A DNA stretch of 64,000 nt from Sphingobacterium sp. UBA5670 (lineage in GTDB: Bacteria > Bacteroidota > Bacteroidia > Sphingobacteriales > Sphingobacteriaceae), in the NCBI RefSeq assembly GCF_002420705.1, contig NZ_DIIM01000018.1, positions 159,982-223,981 of the forward strand, in the 5' to 3' direction. Positions within the stretch are counted from its first letter, which is position 1, and every line of letters starts with the position of its first letter. The position numbers and the translations under genes were made by a program. A model generated the notes under the pieces. That model was not told the origin of the DNA, ran no database searches, and worked only from the letters and a program-made list of their open reading frames with translations. Below, piece by piece: positions 52,663 to 61,741 of this stretch.

Positions 52663-53157
52663 TTAACGGCCTTTGAGTTCAATAACCTCCAGGTTTTCAA
52701 TCTTATCTTTATTGATATCAAAGCGCATTAATGTTCTTACCTTATGCCAGCCCTGCTTACCTGCCGCTCCAGGGTTGAGATGGAGACAATGGATCTTAGG
52801 GTCGAAAATAACCTTTAAAATATGTGAGTGTCCTGTAATAAATAATTTAGGCGGATTTCTCATTAGTTCTCCTTTGATTCGAGGAGCATATCTCCCAGGA
52901 TAGCCACCAATGTGTGTCATGAAGACATCCACATCTTCACAAGTAAACCTTAGATCTTCCGGGAATCGTAAACGGATGTCTTGACCATCGATATTTCCAT
53001 ATACTCCTCGCAATGGCTTAAAAGCTGCTAACCGATCCGCAACATCGCTATCACCAAAATCTCCAACATGCCATATCTCGTCGCAAGCTGCAAAATGAGT
53101 AAATACAGCTTCATCTAAAAAAGAATGTGTATCTGAGAGTAATCCGATCTTTGTCAT
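52663..53157 (-). CDS. YfcE/MJ0936-type metallophosphoesterase
   Basis: 164-residue calcineurin-like phosphodiesterase. The metal-ligand motifs are in order: GLLSDTHSF (Asp and His), HVGDFGD, GNID, TH in MTHIGGYPG, and GHSH. The size and order match the YfcE/MJ0936 group, which hydrolyses phosphodiesters in vitro; the cellular substrate is unknown. The ATG at 53157 begins 3 nt after the trmN6 stop (a GTG at 53160 is also in frame), so the two genes form an operon. Confidence 0.92.
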   Translation of the reverse strand: MTKIGLLSDTHSFLDEAVFTHFAACDEIWHVGDFGDSDVADRLAAFKPLRGVYGNIDGQDIRLRFPEDLRFTCEDVDVFMTHIGGYPGRYAPRIKGELMRNPPKLFITGHSHILKVIFDPKIHCLHLNPGAAGKQGWHKVRTLMRFDINKDKIENLEVIELKGR

Positions 53158-53160
53158 CAC

Positions 53161-53868
53161 TTAAAAAGCTAAAAAATAAGGTGCCAAGGCATTTCGATAA
53201 GCATCTGAATAAACACCCTTGGCAGCATAAATAACAAATGCACGTTTAGCGAGGGGTTCAACACGTAAGCGTTCAAATGTAACGATTTTCCGAATCGCCG
53301 ATTCCCCTTCAAACGAGCTTATTTGTACCTCTCTGGAACAGTATAAACCTCTTTCCGCTGAAATTTTAGTCAACGTTTCCGCTAACGCCGTCGGAACAAT
53401 CAGCACCAGTTTTCCCTGATTCGATAAGCGTAAAGCAGCGAACTCCAGCAGTTCAGCAAAAAAGTCCAGATCGGTGTGTCGCGCCAACTTCTTCCGGTCA
53501 TCCGGATTATGCAATGAATCGGTATAAAACGGTGGGTTTGATACGATCAGATCGTAATGCCCATTTACATCCATTTGCTGAAAAGAAGTAGCATGCAACA
53601 CTAAACGTTCCTGGAAAATGGAGTTACGGAAATTTCTGTCTGCCATCGCAGCAGCCAACGGATCAATTTCGACAGCCTCTATCCTGCTGTCTACGAGCCG
53701 TTGAGCCAACATCAATGCAATAACCCCCGTACCCGTACCAATATCCAGTACGCGATCCACAGGTTCTACTTCCAGCAGAGAAGCCAGCAGTACGCCATCT
53801 GTGTTAATCTTCATCGCACAGTTAGACTGATCAACCTCAAACTGTTTAAACCGAAATATCGATGCCAT
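53161..53868 (-). CDS. trmN6: tRNA1(Val) (adenine37-N6)-methyltransferase TrmN6
   Basis: SAM-dependent methyltransferase of the YfiC/TrmN6 type. 235 residues: N-terminal FRFKQFEVDQSNCAMKINTDGVLLASL (typical), SAM loop VLDIGTGTGVIALMLAQ near 40, acidic VEIDPLA near 68, and the amino-methyltransferase motif SNPPFY near 109. The related 50S/tRNA methyltransferases share the NPPF motif, but the F-K-Q-F and DGVLL N-terminus favours TrmN6. TATCTTTG lies 4 nt before the ATG, predicting a leaderless message. The phosphoesterase gene follows in the same unit. Confidence 0.9.
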   Translation of the reverse strand: MASIFRFKQFEVDQSNCAMKINTDGVLLASLLEVEPVDRVLDIGTGTGVIALMLAQRLVDSRIEAVEIDPLAAAMADRNFRNSIFQERLVLHATSFQQMDVNGHYDLIVSNPPFYTDSLHNPDDRKKLARHTDLDFFAELLEFAALRLSNQGKLVLIVPTALAETLTKISAERGLYCSREVQISSFEGESAIRKIVTFERLRVEPLAKRAFVIYAAKGVYSDAYRNALAPYFLAF

Positions 53869-53872
53869 AAGC

Positions 53873-53880
53873 CAAAGATA
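53873..53880 (-). promoter_or_regulatory. -7 element abutting the trmN6 start
   Basis: Minus-strand TATCTTTG (TAnnTTTG), then GCTT, then ATG. Confidence 0.6.
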
Positions 53881-53965
53881 AAACTTTTACAACCTTTGGC
53901 ACAAACAAACCAGTGTATCATCCAATTTATTTGCTAATTTAGTCAGCAACAAATCTATATAAGCC

Positions 53966-55123
53966 ATGAATATCCGTCAGCTTGCTCTTATGATATTGAT
54001 CATCATTGCTGTGCTTCCTACAAAACTACTGCATGCACAAGAGAATTGTGACCAACATACAGCTGAGATACTTCCTTTATTGACAAAGACATTGAACAAC
54101 AATGACTTTGATCAAATTGATCCTTTACTCAATAGTATGCAAGCAAGCTGTGGTGTCAACGAGTTTGTACAGCGTTTACGTATTCTTGTATACATCATTG
54201 AAAAAAAGAATAGCACAACAGAGATCAAACAATATATAGACAACCAATTCGATAAAATTTTCCTACAGCGATTAGACGCGGCAGACCGGGAAGATTTCGC
54301 AGCTCAATACGATCAGGACAAAGCAAAATACAATTTCGTACCATTAAGGCATCCCCTGGACGGTCTCATAAAAATAAGAGCGAAAGCTCTTCTCGCTTCG
54401 GATAGTTATACATTAAGCGATCAGGAGAAAGATATTTTACAGCTCTTTTCGGATACTGAAGTTGCCAATGCTGTACAAGACCGACAGGCTGACGAGCAAA
54501 ATAATCAACAGCGATTTCCAACACCCAAAGTGTACAGAGATAGACAGAAAGCTAAAATGGGCTATGTTCCTTCAATCGGCGTAGTCACCCCACTCGGCGG
54601 AACCAACAAAATTTTTGGAACCAATATAAGCTTTGGATTTATGCTGATGAGCTCGCTGGAAAGAAAATTTATTTTCGAAGGGGGCTTCAAGGTGCGCATC
54701 AACTCAAACGACCGCAATATTGATTACAATTACGAGGGCTCCAATGTTTCGGTCAATTCTTCAGCGACCGCATTTATGGGCGGTGCGGTAGGCTACAAAG
54801 TTTTTGATAATGATAAATTTATACTGATTCCAAAAGGTATCCTTGGCATAGATATTACAGATACCGGCATCACAGAAAGTGCCTATTCCTCCGGTTATTA
54901 TGATCCTGATGGCTATTATTATGATGGTGGATACACGGATCGTATGGTAACCATCAATAATGTGCACTTGGGACTTGGTCTCGCATCGCTATTTCGCATG
55001 AAAAACCAAAAGTATATAGGTTTCGAACTCGGCTATCATTACACGCCCTATGATGCAAGCAGTAAGGTATTGAGCCCAATACAGGCAAATTATGGAAGTT
55101 TGGAGCTATTCTTCAGATTTTAA
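53966..55123 (+). CDS. Exported protein, helical N-half and outer-membrane-barrel-like C-half
   Basis: 385-residue secreted protein with a signal peptide (MNIRQLALMILIIIAVLPTK, ending HAQ at about 25). Residues 26-160 are helical, with a paired Cys (ENCDQ and ASCGV). The C-terminal half (about 195-385) consists of alternating hydrophobic strands with Gly and Tyr/Phe ends, such as YVPSIGVVTPLGG, GTNISFGFMLM and KYIGFELGYHY, and ends in LELFFRF. A terminal Phe after such strands is typical of an outer-membrane beta-barrel. No family name is recognised. A Tyr/Gly/Asp-rich loop (SGYYDPDGYYYDGGYTD) is exposed-looking. It is divergent from trmN6. Confidence 0.65.
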   Translation: MNIRQLALMILIIIAVLPTKLLHAQENCDQHTAEILPLLTKTLNNNDFDQIDPLLNSMQASCGVNEFVQRLRILVYIIEKKNSTTEIKQYIDNQFDKIFLQRLDAADREDFAAQYDQDKAKYNFVPLRHPLDGLIKIRAKALLASDSYTLSDQEKDILQLFSDTEVANAVQDRQADEQNNQQRFPTPKVYRDRQKAKMGYVPSIGVVTPLGGTNKIFGTNISFGFMLMSSLERKFIFEGGFKVRINSNDRNIDYNYEGSNVSVNSSATAFMGGAVGYKVFDNDKFILIPKGILGIDITDTGITESAYSSGYYDPDGYYYDGGYTDRMVTINNVHLGLGLASLFRMKNQKYIGFELGYHYTPYDASSKVLSPIQANYGSLELFFRF

Positions 55124-55222
55124 GCAATAGCCCTTCAAAAACCTTCATGACTTCGCAGACACAAACAGCAAATGAAAGCGAGCTGAAGGTTCTTTATAGC
55201 CCATAAGATCAGACTCTTTCAG

Positions 55223-55272
55223 TAAAAAATACGCCAGATGATTTCTATTTTAAAAAACATCATCTGGCGTAT
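55223..55272 (-). terminator. Terminator of mutS
   Basis: A 14-bp perfect stem (atacgccagatgat with atcatctggcgtat), loop of 16 nt. On the minus strand the stem is followed by TTTTTT, so it serves mutS, 57 nt beyond its stop. Confidence 0.75.
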
Positions 55273-55328
55273 CTACATCAAAGAAGAAAATCGCACTTGA
55301 GATCAGGTGTCCAAATCCAAAGGAAGAT

Positions 55329-57935
55329 CTAATTCTTTAAAAGACGTTGTATCTCATCCAATTTCATTAATGCTTCAACCGGAGTAAGCGAATTAACATC
55401 TAAGTTATTCAGCATATCCCTGATCTTATTCAAGACAGGATCGTCAATAGAAAACATCTGCAATTGATAGGCCTGTTTCTGGATTTTGCGCATGCTATCT
55501 TTAATCTGCTCTCCTCCAGTGCGCTCCTGCTCCAGCCTTTTCAAGATTTGATTAGCCCGGTTAAGCAACTTTTGCGGCATACCGGCGAGCTTTGCCACAT
55601 GAATTCCGAAACTGTGTTCTGAGCCTCCTGGAACAAGTTTACGCAAGAAAATAACTTTGTTATTGACTTCCTTCACTGTTACATTATAGTTTTTTATACG
55701 ATCCAACGAAGTAGTCAGCTCGTTTAATTCATGGTAATGCGTGGCAAACAAGGTTTTTGCCTTAGCAGCAGGATGATTATGTAGAAATTCGGCAATAGCC
55801 CAGGCAATAGAAATACCGTCATATGTACTTGTACCACGACCGATTTCATCCAAAAGAATAAGACTACGATCTGATAAATTATTCATGATGCTCGCCGTCT
55901 CATTCATCTCTACCATAAACGTAGATTCTCCGGAAGAAAGATTATCCGAAGCGCCCACACGAGTAAAAATTTTGTCAACCAAACCGATCTTTGCTTCTTT
56001 TGCCGGTACGAAACAACCAATTTGCGCCATTAACACGATCAGTCCCGTCTGACGGAGTAAAGCCGATTTACCGGCCATATTAGGCCCCGTAATAATAATA
56101 ATCTGTTGTGTTTTCGGATCTAAAAAGGTATCGTTGGTAATATAGTCCTCGCCTATTGGCAAATTTCTTTCAATGACAGGATGTCTTCCACCTTTAATAT
56201 CCAAAACCTTGCTCTCGCTGACTTCGGGTTTTACATAATAGTTTTTCTCCGCTACAACAGCAAAGTTAAGCAGCACATCCAACTTAGCTATGAGCTGTGC
56301 GTTGATCTGAATAGGCTTGATATATTCAGCAATGGCAATCAACAGTTCAGCATATAATTTATTCTCAAGCGCTTGGATCTTCTCCTCAGCACCGAGAATC
56401 TGTTCTTCATATTCTTTAAGTTCCTCCGTAATATAACGTTCAGCATTCACCAGCGTCTGTTTACGTATCCACGTCGTCGGAACCTTATCCTTGTGTGTAT
56501 TCGTAACTTCCAGATAATAGCCAAATACATTATTGAACGCTATTTTTAAAGAAGGAATTCCAGTGAGCTCCGCTTCCCTTTTTTGGATCTCAAGAAGATA
56601 GTCTTTGCCACCAAAAGCGATCTTGCGCAAGCGATCCAATTCGGGGTCCACCCCTTCCGCGATTACACTCCCCTTATTGATCGCGACAGGAGGCTCCGCC
56701 TGAACCTGTTGCTCGATTTTTTCACGTATAACAGTACATGCATCTAACTGATCTGAGATTCTCCGAAGAGCATCAGCATCTTTACGATCGGTAAGTTCCT
56801 TCAATTTCTCAATAGCATATAACGCGCGCTTCAACTGCACAATTTCCCGCGGATTCGCTTTTTGTAGTCCGATCTTGGAAATTAAACGCTCCAGATCTCC
56901 AACCTGCTTGATCTGACCAATCAATTCATCCCGTAAATCACGGTTGATGAAAAAGAAATCTACCACATTCAATCGCTCCTGAATACTTTTTTTGTCTTTC
57001 AGTGGCATCACAATCCAGCGCTTGAGCAGGCGCGCTCCCATTGGACTGGACGTATGGTCTAATACATCGGATAAGGTAACCGCATTTTCATTCAGCGAAC
57101 CGATTAATTCCAAATTGCGAATCGTAAAACGATCCAGCCACATAAAACGATCCTCTTCAATACGGGAAAGTGTAGAAATATGCTGCAGATTACGATGTTC
57201 TGTTTCATTGAGGTAATGCAATGCGACACCAGCAGCAACAATCCCGGCAGTCATGCGATCCACGCCGAATCCTTTCATCGACGAGACTTCAAAATGCTTC
57301 AACAACGTTTCTGTCGCATAATCACCCGTATAAGGCCATTCATCAAGAAAATAAGTATAATATTGTGCTCCAAACTGCTCAATAAATTCCTTGCTCTGTT
57401 TTTTGGAGAGGATAATTTCTGTTGGTTTAAATCCTTGAAGCAATTTATCGATATAGGCTACACTACCTTGAGCAACCAGAAATTCTCCTGTTGAAATATC
57501 CAGGAAAGAAATACCGATCCGCTCCTTTTCGATAAAGATTGATGCTAAATAATTATTCGATTTTTGTTGAACAATATTGTCATTGTAAGAGACTCCAGGT
57601 GTCACCAGCTCCGTCACACCACGCTTAACAATTGTTTTTGTCGTCTTTGGATCCTCCAGCTGATCACAGATCGCCACCCGTTGGCCTGCACGCACCAGTT
57701 TCGGAAGATAGGTTTCCAATGAATGATGAGGAAAACCAGCCAATGCAGTCTCCGATTCCGAGCCATTACCGCGCTTCGTCAAAACGATACCCAAAATTTG
57801 GGCCGCTTTGATCGCATCCTCTCCAAATGTCTCGTAAAAATCGCCAACACGGAACAGCAACAACGCTCCAGGATACTTAATCTTGATCGCATTGTACTGT
57901 TGCATCAATGGGGTCACTTTCTTTTCTTTTGCCAA
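55329..57935 (-). CDS. mutS: DNA mismatch repair protein MutS
   Basis: Mismatch-recognising ATPase. 868 residues, complete. The mismatch-binding Phe-x-Glu motif is F33-Y34-E35 (FRVGDFYETFGEDA). The connector, core and clamp follow, then the ATPase with Walker A ITGPNMAGKSALLRQTG near 618, the signature FMVEMNETASIMNNL, Walker B SLILLDEIGRGTSTYDG near 695 and the HYHELNEL region. The start is a TTG (giving MAKEKKVTPLMQQY); no ATG upstream is in frame, and the family N-terminus with PLMQQY begins right there. mutL is not adjacent. It ends at a strong terminator. Confidence 0.96.
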   Translation of the reverse strand: MAKEKKVTPLMQQYNAIKIKYPGALLLFRVGDFYETFGEDAIKAAQILGIVLTKRGNGSESETALAGFPHHSLETYLPKLVRAGQRVAICDQLEDPKTTKTIVKRGVTELVTPGVSYNDNIVQQKSNNYLASIFIEKERIGISFLDISTGEFLVAQGSVAYIDKLLQGFKPTEIILSKKQSKEFIEQFGAQYYTYFLDEWPYTGDYATETLLKHFEVSSMKGFGVDRMTAGIVAAGVALHYLNETEHRNLQHISTLSRIEEDRFMWLDRFTIRNLELIGSLNENAVTLSDVLDHTSSPMGARLLKRWIVMPLKDKKSIQERLNVVDFFFINRDLRDELIGQIKQVGDLERLISKIGLQKANPREIVQLKRALYAIEKLKELTDRKDADALRRISDQLDACTVIREKIEQQVQAEPPVAINKGSVIAEGVDPELDRLRKIAFGGKDYLLEIQKREAELTGIPSLKIAFNNVFGYYLEVTNTHKDKVPTTWIRKQTLVNAERYITEELKEYEEQILGAEEKIQALENKLYAELLIAIAEYIKPIQINAQLIAKLDVLLNFAVVAEKNYYVKPEVSESKVLDIKGGRHPVIERNLPIGEDYITNDTFLDPKTQQIIIITGPNMAGKSALLRQTGLIVLMAQIGCFVPAKEAKIGLVDKIFTRVGASDNLSSGESTFMVEMNETASIMNNLSDRSLILLDEIGRGTSTYDGISIAWAIAEFLHNHPAAKAKTLFATHYHELNELTTSLDRIKNYNVTVKEVNNKVIFLRKLVPGGSEHSFGIHVAKLAGMPQKLLNRANQILKRLEQERTGGEQIKDSMRKIQKQAYQLQMFSIDDPVLNKIRDMLNNLDVNSLTPVEALMKLDEIQRLLKN

Positions 57936-58080
57936 CTTTTAAAATCAATTTTTATGAAGCGTAAAAATAGGATAATATCGTCGGTTTGGCAAATTACAAT
58001 ATCGAACAAATTTTAACACTAATTAAGAATCTTCGATCAGTCAAATTAATATATTTGATTTTCCATATAAACTATTTATT

Positions 58081-59604
58081 ATGAAAGTCTTTTTCGCCAC
58101 ATTATTGCTTTCACTGATGCTCATCAACATTGCTTACGCACAAATGAAATCAGATCCTATTTCGTTAACCGACGAATCGTATGATAAATTAGGTAAAAAA
58201 CAGCTTGCTCAAGTATCAGGTCGTGTACTAAACGCAACCCCGGAAGAACTCGCAAATCTCAAAATTAGCTATACATTTGTTAACCTAATCGGTCCCAGTC
58301 AAAGCTCGAATGAGACAAAAGTGAATGTCGATGGTCGCTTTGAATTTACCCAAATGTATACACTTCCTTACCAACAGGTATGGTTTAGCTTAGGTGACTA
58401 CGCTTATACCTGTCTTTACCTTCAAGATGGATTAGAAATCACCTTTGATCTAAACAAACTCAAGAAAAAAAAGATTTATATGATCGGTGACGGTATCACG
58501 TTTGCAGGAAAAGATGCCGAAGTAAATCGGCAAATGAACGAATATATTTTATTTGATAAAAAGCATAATCCTGATTTTTACAAGCCACTCCAGCAACTTA
58601 AACCAAGCACCCAAGATTTCCAATATAAACTGGATTCTTTATTTACTATTCAGAGAAAGACAAATTTAGATTTCTATCAGACATATGGAAACTCGTGTAA
58701 ATCGTTGATTGATGCCGCCACTGAAGCCCAGTATACCTATAAAAAATTGGATTACTACCTAACAAATAAAATTAAAGTAGCTAACGATAGTATATTAGTT
58801 CCCATTTATTCGATTTCCAATGATGTCAGCGATTATTTTAGGTTTTTACATTATTACGTCAAATATGTCCTATACCCATTCAATGAAACTCGCGGGGACT
58901 ACGTGAAAGTAGCAGACTACGCCAATCAAACTTTTCCAAAAAATTACGCCGATATTATTAACCTCCGATTTGAAGACAACGATATTGCAGCGCAAAGTAA
59001 GATTTATAAGACAATACTGAACAAATTAAACTGCCAATGGGCGAAAAAGAATATTGGAATAGAAATAGATGGGTTAAATGTTAAACAAACAAAATTGGAA
59101 CAGCTGCTAGTATCGTCAAAGACAGCACCAAAACAGACATCCCTAGGAACAATGATAAAAGAATTTCCATTTGATGCCGAGCTAATCTCAAACCAAAGCA
59201 AAGACGGATCCGAGCTTCTGAAAACGATCAAAGCAAAATATCCCAATAAACTTATCGTATTAGATATATGGGCTACCTGGTGTGCACCTTGTATTGGTCA
59301 GATGCCCTACAGCAAAAAGCTACATCATAAAGCCAAAGCAACGAAATTGCCGGTTGAGTTTGTATACCTATGCACGGATCAAGGATCCAATCGGGAAAAA
59401 TGGATCAATAAGGTAGTCGAACTGGAGCAACCGGGCATCCACCTTTTTGTAAATGACAGCTTGATAACGGAGTTGTTCTCTTTATTTAACCGATCCGGTT
59501 TTCCAACTTATGCTGTGATAAAACCCAATGGTGAAATAGATACTAAAGGAATATCTTGGATGAGTGATGTCACTTTGGAAAAATTAAAAGAAATGACAAA
59601 ATAG
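58081..59604 (+). CDS. Exported TlpA-like thioredoxin-domain protein
   Basis: 507-residue periplasmic protein: signal peptide (MKVFFATLLLSLMLINIAYA), a long N-terminal region (about 22-350) with an early strand-rich part (VNVDGRFEFTQMYTL) and a helical middle, and a C-terminal TlpA/AhpC-TSA-type thioredoxin domain (about 360-505). The active site is Cys401/Cys404 in WATWCAPCIGQMP, and the cis-Pro follows in RSGFPTYAVI. Bacteroidota have many such thioredoxins with a variable N-domain. It is probably a thiol-disulfide reductase or chaperone in the envelope; the partner is unknown. It stands alone, divergent from mutS. Confidence 0.85.
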   Translation: MKVFFATLLLSLMLINIAYAQMKSDPISLTDESYDKLGKKQLAQVSGRVLNATPEELANLKISYTFVNLIGPSQSSNETKVNVDGRFEFTQMYTLPYQQVWFSLGDYAYTCLYLQDGLEITFDLNKLKKKKIYMIGDGITFAGKDAEVNRQMNEYILFDKKHNPDFYKPLQQLKPSTQDFQYKLDSLFTIQRKTNLDFYQTYGNSCKSLIDAATEAQYTYKKLDYYLTNKIKVANDSILVPIYSISNDVSDYFRFLHYYVKYVLYPFNETRGDYVKVADYANQTFPKNYADIINLRFEDNDIAAQSKIYKTILNKLNCQWAKKNIGIEIDGLNVKQTKLEQLLVSSKTAPKQTSLGTMIKEFPFDAELISNQSKDGSELLKTIKAKYPNKLIVLDIWATWCAPCIGQMPYSKKLHHKAKATKLPVEFVYLCTDQGSNREKWINKVVELEQPGIHLFVNDSLITELFSLFNRSGFPTYAVIKPNGEIDTKGISWMSDVTLEKLKEMTK

Positions 59605-59657
59605 TATATGGAATATTTGCTTTTTGATGCTTATGTTTGCACAAATTTTGTAATGAT

Positions 59658-60422
59658 ATGGCCATCAAAAGATCTGGTAAACAAAATACGTCCAGCAAAC
59701 AACAAAATACCTTCAAAAAAAAATCCTTCAACCCTTTGAAGTCCATAAAATCGCCTATCCTGCGCATTGTGACACGGGTAGTACTCTATTTTATTGGTAT
59801 TTCACTCTTCTGGGTTATTAGCCTGCGGTTTATTAATCCTCCCATCACTTGGTTAATGATTCAACGTGGGTTTGAACTGAAGGAACAGGGCAAAGGATTT
59901 AAACTGGAAAAAAACTGGCTGGATTACGATGAACTTTCCGACAACTTAAAATTAGCGGCCATTGCGGGGGAAGATGCACACTTCATGACACACTGGGGAT
60001 TCGACTTGCAGGGGATTCAGAATGCCATCAAAAAAAATGCACAAGGAAAGAAACTACGCGGCGGAAGTACAATTAGTCAGCAGGTGGCCAAAAATGTTTT
60101 TCTATGGCCCGGCCGCTCCTGGTTAAGAAAAGGCTTTGAGACTTACTTTACCATTCTTATCGAAACATTCTGGAGTAAGAAACGTATCCTTGAAGTTTAT
60201 CTCAATGTGATTGAAATGGGACAGGGAGTTTATGGTGCCGATGCAGCTGCTTCGTATTATTTTAGCAAAACAGGCAGCAATCTTTCCAAAAAACAAGCGG
60301 CATTGATCATAGCCATATTACCGAACCCAAGAGAATGGGATGCACGTAACCCTTCTGCCTATGTCAATAGACGTGCAAACGCGATAGCAAAATATATGCA
60401 TCATTACACTATTCCTGAATAA
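59658..60422 (+). CDS. mtgA: Monofunctional biosynthetic peptidoglycan transglycosylase
   Basis: GT51 glycosyltransferase that polymerises lipid II glycan strands. 254 residues: basic N-terminus, one membrane segment (about 42-62, VVLYFIGISLFWVISLRFI) and the GT51 domain. Motifs: AAIAGEDAHFMTHWGFD with catalytic Glu105, KLRGGSTISQQVAKN, RKGFETYFTILIETFWSKKRILEVYLN (second catalytic Glu in KKRILE), and GVYGADAAA. No transpeptidase domain follows, hence monofunctional. The frame extends to 59637, but the ATG at 59658 gives the usual basic start; AAATTTTG, a one-mismatch -7 element, ends 7 nt before it. Confidence 0.94.
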   Translation: MAIKRSGKQNTSSKQQNTFKKKSFNPLKSIKSPILRIVTRVVLYFIGISLFWVISLRFINPPITWLMIQRGFELKEQGKGFKLEKNWLDYDELSDNLKLAAIAGEDAHFMTHWGFDLQGIQNAIKKNAQGKKLRGGSTISQQVAKNVFLWPGRSWLRKGFETYFTILIETFWSKKRILEVYLNVIEMGQGVYGADAAASYYFSKTGSNLSKKQAALIIAILPNPREWDARNPSAYVNRRANAIAKYMHHYTIPE

Positions 60423-60483
60423 GCGAACCCATCGCCATTCAGCGGATCAATCAGAAGAGAAGCAATACAGATCTATAGATCAA

Positions 60484-60517
60484 AAAGAAAGGCCATACAT
60501 AACTATGGCCTTTCTTT
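60484..60517. terminator. Bidirectional terminator between mtgA and the convergent gene
   Basis: A 14-bp perfect stem (aaagaaaggccata/tatggcctttcttt) with a 6-nt loop between convergent genes. Confidence 0.82.
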
Positions 60518-60536
60518 GTATAATATGTTGTGCAAC

Positions 60537-60992
60537 TTATTTAAAAAGTCGTTTATGCCAACTTTGATGAAAGGGGACTACCCATGCATTCTCAATTTGA
60601 TGCTCATGCGTAATGGTGTTATCAAATACCAGCGTATTGTCATTGATTGTACCATCCGCCAATAACTTCTCAAATCCGTCACGGTTAACGACAGCTATTC
60701 CCTGATCCACCTTGTAAGCAAATTGCATGCGGTCAAACAATTGAATACCGTATTTAAATTCAATTCCTTTCAAAAACCGAACCGAGCTATCAATGGAGCA
60801 GCCAGATGCAGCCGCCACTTCCTCGTCAACTTTAAGAATGATAAAAAGATTATCCCGCAACTCTGCTGAAGCCGAAAGCGGCTTTCCATGTACTTTCCAC
60901 TGTTCAGCAAAAGCTTGCAGTTCAGTAACAATACCTTCTCCCTCTGCTGCCGATAATATACGATCAGCCTGATAAATCCAGATACGCTTCAT
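60537..60992 (-). CDS. Conserved Bacteroidota protein (often mislabelled ABC transporter ATPase)
   Basis: 151-residue soluble protein beginning MKRIWIYQADRILSAAEGE. It contains LRDNLFIILKVDEEVAAASGCSIDSS near 45-70, KYGIQLFDRMQFAY near 78-91 and WVVPFHQSWHKRLF at the end, all marks of a widespread Bacteroidota family. Databases sometimes call it an ABC transporter ATPase, but no Walker A or signature motif exists here, so that name is unsupported. Function unknown. The start is the ATG at 60992 rather than the TTG two codons earlier; AATATTTG, one mismatch from the -7 consensus, ends 3 nt before it. Confidence 0.78.
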   Translation of the reverse strand: MKRIWIYQADRILSAAEGEGIVTELQAFAEQWKVHGKPLSASAELRDNLFIILKVDEEVAAASGCSIDSSVRFLKGIEFKYGIQLFDRMQFAYKVDQGIAVVNRDGFEKLLADGTINDNTLVFDNTITHEHQIENAWVVPFHQSWHKRLFK

Positions 60993-61188
60993 ATGCAAAT
61001 ATTTTTTTTACAGATTCCTCTAGCCGATACTAATTGGCTGATCAATCCTATACTGTTTATACTCTCGGCTACGTGGAATACATGCTCCATCGCATCCGAT
61101 TTCATGTCAATTTAATCAAGCTTCATGTTAATGAAACCCATATTAGACCTAATTTTACCCCAATTACTTACCTTGCTTTCCTTTATAC

Positions 61189-61734
61189 CTAACCAATATA
61201 ATACGGAGAGATCATTAAATAAACGATCACACCTGTAACGGCCACATACAGCCACATCGGATAAGTAATTCGGGCAAGCTTTTTATGACGCTCATAAGAG
61301 CCCGATATACCTCTAACAAATGTAAAAAGTACAAAAGGGATGATGATAATGGAAAGCAAAATATGCGTGATCAGGATAAAGAAATAGATCGGTCTCAAAA
61401 TTCCCTCGCCACCATATTTTGTCTCGATTGAAGTCATGTGATAGGCGACATACATCGCCAAAAAAGCTAAGGAACAAGCAATACACCATTTGATCAAACG
61501 CTCGTGTAAAGCCTTATTTCCCTTTTTTATCGCAGCCACAGCCCAAAAAAGCAATACAGCCGTAATCCCATTGATAGCCGCGTAGATAGGAGGCAAAAAT
61601 GTTAACGGTTTTACATCATAACCCAGCTTTTGTAAATTCACCGTAAAAAGGATAGCAACCACTATCGGTATCACAATCGATAGCAACCAAATCCATTTAC
61701 TATACTTTTTTTCCTTGTTAAGACTCTCTTCCAT
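61189..61734 (-). CDS. DUF420 membrane protein of the cytochrome oxidase cluster
   Basis: 181-residue protein with five hydrophobic segments (about 14-34, 46-66, 84-102, 116-140, 155-175). Typical DUF420 marks: LPPIYAAINGITAVLLFWAV near 47, the AYHMTSIETKYGG region near 98 and HKKLARITYPMWLYVAVTGVIVYL near the end. DUF420 proteins accompany cytochrome c oxidases, probably in assembly; their action is unknown. It is the last gene of the oxidase operon, 7 nt after the SCO-like gene. Confidence 0.88.
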   Translation of the reverse strand: MEESLNKEKKYSKWIWLLSIVIPIVVAILFTVNLQKLGYDVKPLTFLPPIYAAINGITAVLLFWAVAAIKKGNKALHERLIKWCIACSLAFLAMYVAYHMTSIETKYGGEGILRPIYFFILITHILLSIIIIPFVLFTFVRGISGSYERHKKLARITYPMWLYVAVTGVIVYLMISPYYIG

Positions 61735-61741
61735 GATATAA

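Noticed and set aside
60537..60992. Naming this protein an ABC transporter ATPase
   Set aside because: No Walker A, signature or Walker B motif is present; the label circulates in databases for this family but the sequence does not support it.
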